From positions 1 to 64,000 of the forward strand of contig JAJQEO010000071.1 of assembly GCA_021201665.1 (NCBI GenBank): a DNA stretch of 64,000 nt, written 5' to 3'. The stretch is from Lachnospiraceae bacterium. GTDB taxonomy: Bacteria; Bacillota; Clostridia; Lachnospirales; Lachnospiraceae. The notes below the pieces were generated by a model that was not told the origin of the DNA, did no database searches, and was given only the letters and a program-made list of their open reading frames with translations. A program made the translations under genes and the position numbers. Positions 30,320 through 38,528 of this stretch are shown here, one piece after another. The number at the start of each line of letters is the position of its first letter. Positions within the stretch are counted from its first letter, which is position 1.

Positions 30320-31975
30320 TCATATTCTGCGGGTGCCGCAGGCTCCCACAGAATATATATGGGCTTCCTCCCCATCCCAGACAACCTTATCCAGAATCAA
30401 TCTCAGGTACTCTCTTTTCTCAGGCACGCTTAAAGTATCGAAACAGTTTTTAAAGGACGACAACTGCTCCATCAGAAATACAAGCTGCCGGGAGTCGTCC
30501 CGTACGCTCATCTCCTTTTCCTGCTGCCTGGCCTTTTCCAGCTCCAGAGCGGCACACTCTTCGTTCAGCTTTTGTACCTGCTCTTCGATCTGGCTGATAA
30601 ACGCTTCGCTTGCGGACGACCTGGCAAGCGCACCGATCAGGTTCTGAATTTCTTTTTTTCGTTTCTGGATTTCTTCTTCCAGAACATCAGCCGCGTTTCC
30701 TGCAGTACCTTTGGTATCGTCCATATTGCTCTTAATTTTTTCGAGTATGGCATGGACACTTGAATTCTCGTCCATATAACTCATCAGATCGCGGCAGACC
30801 AGTTCGTCCAGCGTATTCCCCTGCACATTCTCTACTGAGCATTTCTTTCCGTGCGTAGCATCCTTATATTCACAGATATAGGAAAATTTGCGTTCCCCTT
30901 TTTCTGATAACTGCCTGGTATCATAATACTTCGGACGCATTGCATGTCCGCAGGAACAATAGAGCAGACCTGAAAGAAGAGCCACAGAATTGTGAGGTTT
31001 CCGCCAGCCATCCCCCTTCTCTTTGTTCCTTTTCAGCAAAAGCTGAACTCTGACAAAATCCTTTCCCGAAATAATTCCTTCATGCCTCCCACGGGCAATA
31101 ATCCATTTCCCGGGTTCTGTATCCTTGCTCTTATAATCTGCCGAAGAGGTCTTCCCATAAGAGATCATGCCATATTTGCCATCCGCTTCTTCCTCCTCCA
31201 TGCAGACCTGACAACCGAGGTTCCAGAAATAATCATAGCCCTCTTTATCCGCAGTACAGTACACCGGATTCGTCAGAATATCTCTGATTGTTACTATCGT
31301 GTATCTTTTTCCCCTTTTGGTAAAAATATCATTTGTCAGAAAATAGTCTGAAATGCCCGTCAGAGACTGTTTTTCCAGATATTCTGAAAAGATAAACCGT
31401 ACCGTCTTCAGCTCCTCTTCGTCCGGTACCAGCCGGAAGCTCGTTTTGCTCTTGCCGTTGATCGTAACCTTCGCCTCCGATTTTGCCCGGAACCCCAGCG
31501 GAGTATTGCCGCCGAGCCAGCGTCCCTTTCCGGCAAGCATAATCATATTGTCTCTGACACGCTCAGCGATCTGTTCCCGCTCCATCTGAGCCAGAACCCC
31601 GGCAAAATACAGCATCGCCTTGCCAATCGGCGTGGTTGTGTCAAACCGTTCCTTGATGCTGATGAAAAAAACATTCTTTTTATCCAGCTTTTCAACCAGA
31701 TTTGCAATATCCGCTATATTCCTTCCCAGCCGGTCCAGCTTATAGCAGACCAGATAATCACATTCACCCTTATCAATGCGTTCCATCATTTTCTGAAACT
31801 GTGGGCGTTTTGTATCCTTGCCCGAGTATCCTTCATCTTCAAACTCTGCAATTTCAGCTTTATCCGCACCTTCTATATATTTCTCCACATACTCCCGGCA
31901 CATGACAAGCTGATTCTCCACGCTTTCGCCACGCCCGGTCCATTTTGACTTCCGGCTGTACATAAAAATTTTCAT
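30320..31975 (-). CDS. large serine recombinase (resolvase/recombinase/zinc-ribbon family)
   Basis: MKIFMYSRKSKWTGRGESVENQLVMC...EDEGYSGKDTKRPQFQKMM...YKLDRLGRN...GMISY, zinc-ribbon LLYCSCGHAM, coiled-coil C-terminus. Confidence 0.96.
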   Translation of the reverse strand: MKIFMYSRKSKWTGRGESVENQLVMCREYVEKYIEGADKAEIAEFEDEGYSGKDTKRPQFQKMMERIDKGECDYLVCYKLDRLGRNIADIANLVEKLDKKNVFFISIKERFDTTTPIGKAMLYFAGVLAQMEREQIAERVRDNMIMLAGKGRWLGGNTPLGFRAKSEAKVTINGKSKTSFRLVPDEEELKTVRFIFSEYLEKQSLTGISDYFLTNDIFTKRGKRYTIVTIRDILTNPVYCTADKEGYDYFWNLGCQVCMEEEEADGKYGMISYGKTSSADYKSKDTEPGKWIIARGRHEGIISGKDFVRVQLLLKRNKEKGDGWRKPHNSVALLSGLLYCSCGHAMRPKYYDTRQLSEKGERKFSYICEYKDATHGKKCSVENVQGNTLDELVCRDLMSYMDENSSVHAILEKIKSNMDDTKGTAGNAADVLEEEIQKRKKEIQNLIGALARSSASEAFISQIEEQVQKLNEECAALELEKARQQEKEMSVRDDSRQLVFLMEQLSSFKNCFDTLSVPEKREYLRLILDKVVWDGEEAHIYSVGACGTRRI

Positions 31976-32174
31976 ACTTACAGCTCCTGATTTCCCCAAG
32001 ATGATAGACCGATTAAAGAAATGGAGCTGCAGCCTTACGGTCGCTTTCAGAAAGGCCCATGATTTCCATAGCCTTCTCCGAAGTACAGCCCATATTCTTC
32101 TTTAAAAAGTTATCCATTCCGAAACAGACTGCTTCGTCTCTCCTACGACCATTATACATAAATTTGCAGGTAAA

Positions 32175-32470
32175 TCAACACTGCCGGCAGCAAAAAAAGG
32201 GCGGTGCCCTCCCTGCCCGGATTATCTGTTGCGTCTGGATAATGGAAACTGCACTGGAACAAACAACTGTTGACATTTCCCGATAAGTCGAGATATGTTT
32301 CTTTTTTCCGGTGATGCGTATTCCATGATAATATTTCCCCTTTGCAATCATAGTTTCCCACGGATTCTCTGCCAATTCAATGTTGTCCGTTTTATCATAC
32401 GCTGCCGCAATCCAGGCGTCTGTGCTGTCACATGGGATCACAACACAAGTGAATTCCTGGGCAAAAGTCG
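32175..32470 (-). pseudogene. degraded ORF remnant of unknown family
   Basis: Open frame FAQEFTCVVIPCDSTDAWIAAAYDKTDNIELAENPWETMIAKGKYYHGIRITGKKKHISTYREM, protein-like composition, no start codon at its conserved-looking N-terminus and a stop just upstream. Confidence 0.35.
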
Positions 32471-32778
32471 TGCCTTAAATCCATATCTCAACGATATCAT
32501 ACCATGGGTGTCTCGATTAGATGCCTTTTATTTGCATTATTTGACGCTTACTGATTAAAAACTCAATCTGATAACTTTTTTCCAGATCAAAAAGAATCTG
32601 ACATATTAAATGTAGCAGGAGAAGATCCCCCTGCTGCTGTGTATTCGGATGTTGAAATCACTATACGCATACGGTAAAAACATCTGCCTGCAGATATAGT
32701 GGACAACTCAATGTACATAAGCTGTAACCAGAATCGAAAAGAAATCCTGTCCATTTATAGCTGGAGGTGGTTGTTATC

Positions 32779-32967
32779 ATGAGAAGAAAAACAATCCGAG
32801 TGGTTTGCCACTACCCCGATTCATACATAGATAAAAACGAAGATTTTAAAGTACGTATGGAAGAAGCAAATACTTTTATGGTTTCGCTGGCAGTAAAACA
32901 CCTGAGATGTTCTCAGGAACAGATCCAGGAAGTTCTCGACAAGCTTACCACTTCAGAAGAAAAGTGA
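32779..32967 (+). CDS. small hypothetical protein
   Basis: MRRKTIRVVCHYPDSYIDKNEDFKVRMEEANTFMVSLAVKHLRCSQEQIQEVLDKLTTSEEK; GGAGGTGG upstream. Confidence 0.5.
   Translation: MRRKTIRVVCHYPDSYIDKNEDFKVRMEEANTFMVSLAVKHLRCSQEQIQEVLDKLTTSEEK
32877..32954. repeat. 78-nt direct repeat, copy 1
   Basis: tatggtttcgctggcagtaaaacacctgagatgttctcagg...aagcttaccacttc; one mismatch to copy 2. Confidence 0.96.
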
Positions 32968-32974
32968 TATGAGT

Positions 32975-33002
32975 TACCACGCCTGATTTGTCAGGCGTGG
33001 TA
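32975..33002 (+). terminator. hairpin downstream of the small ORF
   Basis: taccacgcctga-tttg-tcaggcgtggta, 12-bp perfect stem; not followed by a clear T-tract. Confidence 0.35.
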
Positions 33003-33167
33003 ATTCAATTCATCATGGTAAGCTGCCGGACAGGCCAACGTTTTTATTTCTTATAACATTGCCAGATACTTTGACTGGTCAGCGCCAGGAATTCCCAAAG
33101 CCTGCTCTGCTGTCAGCTTTAAATTTGCCATGTGATTAATTCAGTTATCCGCGGTTTCCCCCGCTGA

Positions 33168-34760
33168 TTACGCCCTCTCAATCACGCAGCTATGCTTCTT
33201 CGCATCCGCTCCTTTTGCGTCCTTGTCGTAATTGATTCCGACCAGAAGCAGATCGCCAAAATATTTCTTTAAATCACCATCATAACGGTTCTCATGGATC
33301 TGGCGGATTGCGGTGTCTGCATCCTTATCATACTTAAGCTCAACGATCATTGCAGGCTTATCCGTACCCCTGCGAGGCAGGAAGGCGAGGTCAGCAAATC
33401 CCTTGCCTGCAGGCAGTTCCCTGGCTATGCTGTAATATCGTTTTGCCGTATAGTATGCTATGGTGATTGCGCAACTAAGCGAAGCTTCATTATTATAGTT
33501 TAATACTGATGATACTGAGCTGTGTATTTGTTCCAATGTTTCTGCCACAGCTTCTGCCTCTTCCGCAAGAGTTGCATCAAGCAATCTTTCTGAATCAGAT
33601 AACGCTTTTCCAACTGTTCCCCATTCTGGTCCGCTGACCGCATCCTCAAATGCTTCAGCAACCTCAAAGTTTGGAATATATATCTCTCTTTTAGCTGAAT
33701 CGTATGCCAGATAACCCAGATGAATCAAAAGCGTCAGTACATCATTTCCGTTTTTAAATGATGTTATGTCATTCTGGAATGTACTTATTCTGACGCTTAC
33801 CCTCTCTCCTCCAAGCATAGTAGTGACTGCATCCTTCAAGCCATCAAAATCCATTCCAATATATTCTTTCAGGCTTTCAAAGGATTCTGTCTGATTCCAG
33901 TAATTTTGCATTTCCCCTTCCTGTATGGCATTCATTACTGAATTAGGACTGTAGACATGTTTCATGCGGTTAAATGAGTATCCATCATACCAGGACTGCA
34001 TCTCGCCAAAATCCATTTGATACTCACCGCAAAGATGCTTTACTTCGTCTTCAGTAAAACCAATATATTCTGCAAGTCTTTTGGGCGTGGTCATGGAATA
34101 TTCTTTAAAATCTGTCAGTGCGGATTCGGTGCCATATTTCTTAATTGGAAGGATACCTGTCATATAGGCAGCAGCTATTATTTCATCTGTCGTTGTTCCT
34201 CCTTTAAAAAGCCCCCGCAGGAGTTGAATGTATTCCTTTTGCAGGGCAATATCATCCTTTGCTTCTCTGAATAACGCATCGCATTCATCTATTATGATGA
34301 TAAACTGATTCCCCACCTTCTGGCTGACAGACAAAAGAGCGTCCGGCAGAAATGTTTCACTCTCACTCACACAACCCGGAAATGCTTTTCTTAACTCATC
34401 TATCACAGCCGATTGGATATCCAGCACCACATTATCCCCTTTATTTTTTGAACGGGAAATAAACCATGTAATGTCAAGATATATCACATCGTACTTGTTA
34501 AGATACCTGTCAAACGAATCCTTCTTCGAAATTGTCAATCCCTCAAATAGAGACCGTGAATCACAACTCTTGTCATAATAGGCGCAAAGCATCTTCGCCG
34601 CAAATGATTTTCCAAAACGGCGGGGACGGCTGAAGCTGGTCAGCTTCTGAGGAGTATTAATCGTTCCATTTATAAAATCAATCAGACCTGTTTTGTCAAC
34701 ATAGGTTCCGTTTAAAATTGTCCGAAATCCTCTGTTCCCGGGGTTTAAATAAATTCCCAT
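33168..34760 (-). CDS. AAA-ATPase-like / PD-(D/E)XK nuclease-domain protein (PF09820/PF08011 type)
   Basis: YVDKTGLIDFINGTINTPQKLTSFSRPRRFGKSFAAKML, FIIIIDECDALF, C-terminal KGFADLAFLPRRGTDKPAMIVELKYDKDADTAIRQI nuclease-like core. Confidence 0.87.
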   Translation of the reverse strand: MGIYLNPGNRGFRTILNGTYVDKTGLIDFINGTINTPQKLTSFSRPRRFGKSFAAKMLCAYYDKSCDSRSLFEGLTISKKDSFDRYLNKYDVIYLDITWFISRSKNKGDNVVLDIQSAVIDELRKAFPGCVSESETFLPDALLSVSQKVGNQFIIIIDECDALFREAKDDIALQKEYIQLLRGLFKGGTTTDEIIAAAYMTGILPIKKYGTESALTDFKEYSMTTPKRLAEYIGFTEDEVKHLCGEYQMDFGEMQSWYDGYSFNRMKHVYSPNSVMNAIQEGEMQNYWNQTESFESLKEYIGMDFDGLKDAVTTMLGGERVSVRISTFQNDITSFKNGNDVLTLLIHLGYLAYDSAKREIYIPNFEVAEAFEDAVSGPEWGTVGKALSDSERLLDATLAEEAEAVAETLEQIHSSVSSVLNYNNEASLSCAITIAYYTAKRYYSIARELPAGKGFADLAFLPRRGTDKPAMIVELKYDKDADTAIRQIHENRYDGDLKKYFGDLLLVGINYDKDAKGADAKKHSCVIERA

Positions 34761-34891
34761 GATCTGTAACCTCCTGTATTTTCAGTACCTTACGTGTTTT
34801 TTAGTGTAGCATATCCCACCATCATTCACAAGCAGAATTTATTGGCTTTTCCAGCGGCTCCATCCAGTTTTTCTATCAGGCTTCTCTCCTA

Positions 34892-34969
34892 TATGGTTTC
34901 GCTGGCAGTAAAACACCTGAGATGTTCTCAGGAACAGATCCAGGAAGTTCTCGACAAGCTTACCGCTTC
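34892..34969. repeat. 78-nt direct repeat, copy 2
   Basis: 77/78 identity to 32877-32954. Confidence 0.96.
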
Positions 34970-35442
34970 TTTTTCCAATCCCTGATTTTCGCCCAATACT
35001 GCAAGGGTATTCGACTTTTTCCCTGCTCATATGTTTTATATGAATCCAGCGGTATATCCGCCTTCTCTGCAAATTCTCTCTGTGTTAATCCCAGTCCCAG
35101 CCGCATCTCTTTTAGATACACCGGGACATCAGTATTTTCTATAAAGATATGATATTCGTTGCAAAAATAGTGTTTCGGAAGTCCCATCACTTTCGCCATC
35201 TGTTTTAGCAGGTCAATATTCATATTTTCCTCGGATGTCTTTCCGCATGCATAAGCATACACTCTATCACGGGAGCATCCGATTCTTTTTGCCAGAGTCG
35301 GCTGAGACAATCCGGCCCGCTTCATCTGATATCGAAGTCTTGCTGATATGGATGCTTCCAAAATGTCCGGATCTGTAAACATTCCTTCGAATTCTCTGCT
35401 TTCAGGGGATAAAATTGCCTGGTTTGTTTCCGTTACTGTCAC
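34960..35442 (-). CDS. XRE-family transcriptional regulator with two HTH regions
   Basis: LRYQMKRAGLSQPTLAKRIGCSRDRVYAYACG and LKEMRLGLGLTQREFAEKADIPLDSYKTYEQGKSRIP. Potential GTG start in the element end. Confidence 0.82.
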   Translation of the reverse strand: MTVTETNQAILSPESREFEGMFTDPDILEASISARLRYQMKRAGLSQPTLAKRIGCSRDRVYAYACGKTSEENMNIDLLKQMAKVMGLPKHYFCNEYHIFIENTDVPVYLKEMRLGLGLTQREFAEKADIPLDSYKTYEQGKSRIPLQYWAKIRDWKKKR

Positions 35443-35529
35443 ATCGGCAAATCCACGCTGCTCTCTTTGATTGCGGGCCTGATAACCCCGGAGAGCGGGA
35501 GTATATTATTGCAGGGAGCTGCTGTGGAA

Positions 35530-35673
35530 ACGCCCCCTCGCCAAGGCTCGGCGAATATCCCGCCCATAGGGCGGGGATGCCCGCGCCCCATAATCAGAGA
35601 TTGGGGGCATAACCCGGCGAGGGCAGGTCACAGCCCCATGAAAGATCGCTTCGCGATGGGGGCTGCTCAGAAA
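35530..35673. repeat. 144-nt hairpin-rich insertion within the ABC ATPase, in frame
   Basis: Encodes TPPRQGSANIPPIGRGCPRPIIRDWGHNPARAGHSPMKDRFAMGAAQK between ILLQGAAVE and SRIGYMLQKDHLFEW. Contains CCCTCGCC...GGCGAGGG ends and several stems. Confidence 0.85.
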
Positions 35674-36310
35674 AGCCGGATCGGATATATGCTGCAGAAG
35701 GATCACCTGTTTGAGTGGCGCACAATCTACCGCAATATTATCCTCGGTCCTGAAATCAGGCATCAGCTGGATAAAAACACCAGAAAACGAATTGATGATA
35801 TGCTCAGAGAATATGGGCTGGACGGGTTCCGCAATGCCCGCCCCAGCGAACTCTCCGGCGGGATGCGCCAGCGCGCCGCGCTGATCCGCACGTTGGCGAA
35901 TGACCCGGAGCTGCTTTTGCTTGACGAACCCTTCTCGGCACTTGATTACCTGACGCGGCTGAGGGTCTGTGACGATGTCGCGGCGATTTTGCGGAAGGAG
36001 CGGAAAACGGTGCTTCTTGTGACACATGATCTTTCGGAGGCGATCAGCATGGCCGACCGGATTCTCGTCCTGACGAAGCGGCCGGCGCGTATCCAGGCCA
36101 TTCTGGATGTAAGTTTTCCAGAAGATAAACCGCATATGAACACGAGATTTTCCCCATCCGCCCGGGGCACGGATCTCACTGAGGGTTCTTCCGACACAGA
36201 TTCCTCTCTGTCAGGTACAAAAAGAGAGGCCGAAAAGCGGCTTACCCCATTCGAACGCCGCAGCACGCCTGAGTTTTCAAAATACTTTCATCTTCTATGG
36301 AAGGAGTTGA

Positions 36311-37270
36311 ATGCCGGTGAAGAGCCTGAAAATGAAGAGTATGAAAACGAAAAGCATGAAAATGAAAAGCACGAAAATGAAAAGCACGAAAATGAAAAGC
36401 ACGAAAATGAAAAGCATGAAAGCGAAAAACATGGAAATGGATAACATGAAAAGCATTAAAATGAATAACACGGAAAGCATGTCCCCTTCACAAAAGCAAT
36501 ATCTGAGGGATCTCGACCGCCGCAGGCACAGGATCCGGGCTGTCCGGATTTTGATTTTTGTCCTGTTTTTGCTGCTCTGGGAAACGGCGGTACGGCAGGG
36601 ATGGATAGATGGATTTATTTTCAGCAGTCCGTCAAGAGTGGCGGAAGCGTTTCTCCGTCTGTGGGCGGACGGCAGCATCCTCCGCCACACGAAGGTCACG
36701 CTTCTGGAGACGCTCGCCAGCTTCGCTCTCGTGGTTTTTCTGGGGGTGGGCTGTGCCGTTCTGCTCTGGTACAATCAGGCTCTCTCAGAGATCCTTGAGC
36801 CTTATCTTGTCATCCTGAACAGCCTGCCAAAGTCGGCACTTGCGCCGCTTCTGATCGTCTGGCTCGGCGCTAACCTGAAGTCCATCATCGTCTCAGGTGT
36901 GTCGGTCGCGATTTTCGGGACCATTCTGAATCTCTACACAGGTTTTAACGAGATGGATCCGGAAAGCTGCAAATTGATTTATACGCTTCAGGGGACGAAG
37001 AAAGATGTGCTGTTTAAGGTACTCCTCCCAGGGACGCTTCCGCTTTTGATCAGCATTATGAAGGTCAACATCGGCCTGTGCCTGGTCGGCGTCGTGATCG
37101 GGGAGTTCATCGGAGCGAGAGAAGGACTCGGATACCTGATAATCTACTCAAGTCAAGTTTTCAAGCTGGATTATCTGATACTGTCGATTGTGGTACTTTG
37201 CGTAATCGCGGTGCTGCTCTATGGGGTACTGAGTCTGCTTGAGAAAAAATGCAATCGCATGGGGTACTAA
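36311..37270 (+). CDS. ABC-transporter permease (SsuC/TauC/ThiX type)
   Basis: ILIFVLFLLLWETAVRQGWIDGFIFSSPSRVAEAF...EPYLVILNSLPKSALAPLLIVWLGANLKSIIVSG. Start uncertain (internal ATG 36479 possible). Confidence 0.87.
   Translation: MPVKSLKMKSMKTKSMKMKSTKMKSTKMKSTKMKSMKAKNMEMDNMKSIKMNNTESMSPSQKQYLRDLDRRRHRIRAVRILIFVLFLLLWETAVRQGWIDGFIFSSPSRVAEAFLRLWADGSILRHTKVTLLETLASFALVVFLGVGCAVLLWYNQALSEILEPYLVILNSLPKSALAPLLIVWLGANLKSIIVSGVSVAIFGTILNLYTGFNEMDPESCKLIYTLQGTKKDVLFKVLLPGTLPLLISIMKVNIGLCLVGVVIGEFIGAREGLGYLIIYSSQVFKLDYLILSIVVLCVIAVLLYGVLSLLEKKCNRMGY
36341..36440. repeat. 15-nt coding tandem repeat (gaaaatgaaaagcac), about 6 copies
   Basis: Read as ENEKH in the ATPase frame and MKSTK in the permease frame. 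Confidence 0.92.
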
Positions 37271-37310
37271 GGCTGCCTGAGAAAAAATGCAACCGCATGG
37301 GGTGCTGATA
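37221..37310. repeat. 38-nt tandem repeat spanning the permease stop codon
   Basis: atggggtact(g/a)a(g)..ctgagaaaaaatgcaa(t/c)cgc at 37221, 37259, partial at 37297. Confidence 0.88.
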
Positions 37311-37379
37311 GCGTGAAAAAAAGCAGGAGATCGGGCCGGAGAGGATTTTCTCTCCTGCCCGCACACCTGCGCAATTTGA

Positions 37380-37480
37380 TATTCATGATATCACTGCCCC
37401 GCTGCCTGCACGGTCTGAGATTCATGATATCACTGCCCCGCTTCCTGCACGGCTTTAGATTCAAGATGTCACTGCCCTAT
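37380..37480. repeat. 39-nt tandem repeat (2.6 copies) overlapping the kptA 3' end
   Basis: gattcatgatatcactgccccgct(g/t)cctgcacgg... at 37380, 37419, 37458. Confidence 0.9.
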
Positions 37481-38026
37481 TACTTCCCCGAGGTATTCCA
37501 CGCCTACATATTCCGTCAGCCACACGCCGTTAGCGGATATGTAAAACGGGATGCCGTCCCTGCTCATCTTTCCGGCCGGAACCGAAAATGCCAGCGGTTT
37601 TCCATGCCGCCGCCCCACTTTCAGGGCGGTTTCCATATCTTTTGACAGATGGACATAGAGACGGCTCATCCGCCTGATTCCTTCCCGGCGGATGCTGTCC
37701 GCAAATTTTTGAGCGGTACCATGGTATAAGATGTCCGGAGGAATTGCTTTTTCCAGTTCCACATCCACCGGAATGCTGTGTCCCTGGTTCGCGCGGATCA
37801 ACTCTTTCCGCTCGTCAAAGCTATAGCGCTGCTTCTCATCCGAGGCGACGATCTCTTCGAGCAAAGCGCGGTCGATCAAACGCCCGGTACTGTTGATACC
37901 CGCAAGGAGCTCATCAACATCCGCCCAACCGTGCTCATCCAGAGTCAGATTTACCTTCTCTGGATGGTGCCGCAGCAGAAGGCTGATAAATCTGCTTAAT
38001 TTCGTTCTGTCTGAAAAATCTGTCAT
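37469..38026 (-). CDS. kptA: RNA 2'-phosphotransferase (KptA/Tpt1)
   Basis: LSRFISLLLRHHPEKVNLTLDEHGWADVDELL...DEKQRYSF...RANQGHSIPVD...LYHGTAQKFADSI...HLSKD. Confidence 0.92.
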   Translation of the reverse strand: MTDFSDRTKLSRFISLLLRHHPEKVNLTLDEHGWADVDELLAGINSTGRLIDRALLEEIVASDEKQRYSFDERKELIRANQGHSIPVDVELEKAIPPDILYHGTAQKFADSIRREGIRRMSRLYVHLSKDMETALKVGRRHGKPLAFSVPAGKMSRDGIPFYISANGVWLTEYVGVEYLGEVIGQ

Positions 38027-38528
38027 TGCACAGTCCTCCCTCCCTGTTGAAGATAATCATCTCTGTTCATTTCCATATTGCTCAAATAATTTTATATAGA
38101 ATAGTATTATTTAGCAAGAATGTCAATTCTGAATTTAATTTTTGCTTGTTTTCTAAATCTTATATTATATAATATTGCATCATAATTTAATTATAAGTCT
38201 CACTACATATTATTTTAAAATCATTTTTCATAAAAATTTTTAAGAGTTAAGTTGGCACACGTGTTTGTACGTGTTAAATTCACTAATTTGCAGTGCCAGG
38301 ACATAAAGGAGAAATTACGCACACCTCTTGCCATTTCGGGATAATTGTGGTATTTTCTATCTGGTTCGGCGAGCCAGAAGCAAAATTTTTGTAACAGTTT
38401 CTGACAGCATCGACGGACACAGACAGAAGTAAACGGATACGGAGCAAGGCAGCGCAGACTCACAGCAGAGCGTTCCTCAGAAACCGGACGCCGGAATTTT
38501 TGCTGACACAGTAAAGGAGACTCCTTTC

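Larger units (their letters stand above)
30274..35450. mobile_element. serine-recombinase integrative element inserted into the ABC ATPase gene
   Basis: Flanked by GGCAA (30269-30273 and 35446-35450). Ends carry inverted CGATGTGACAG/CTGTCACATCG. Encodes a serine recombinase. Joining the flanks restores GPSGCGKST in frame. Confidence 0.88.
35451..36444 (+). pseudogene. 3' fragment of the ABC-transporter ATP-binding protein
   Basis: Continues from Walker A: (K)STLLSLIAGLITPESGS...SRIGYMLQKDHLFEWRTI...LSGGMRQRAALIRTLANDPELLLLDEPFSALD. Confidence 0.9.
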
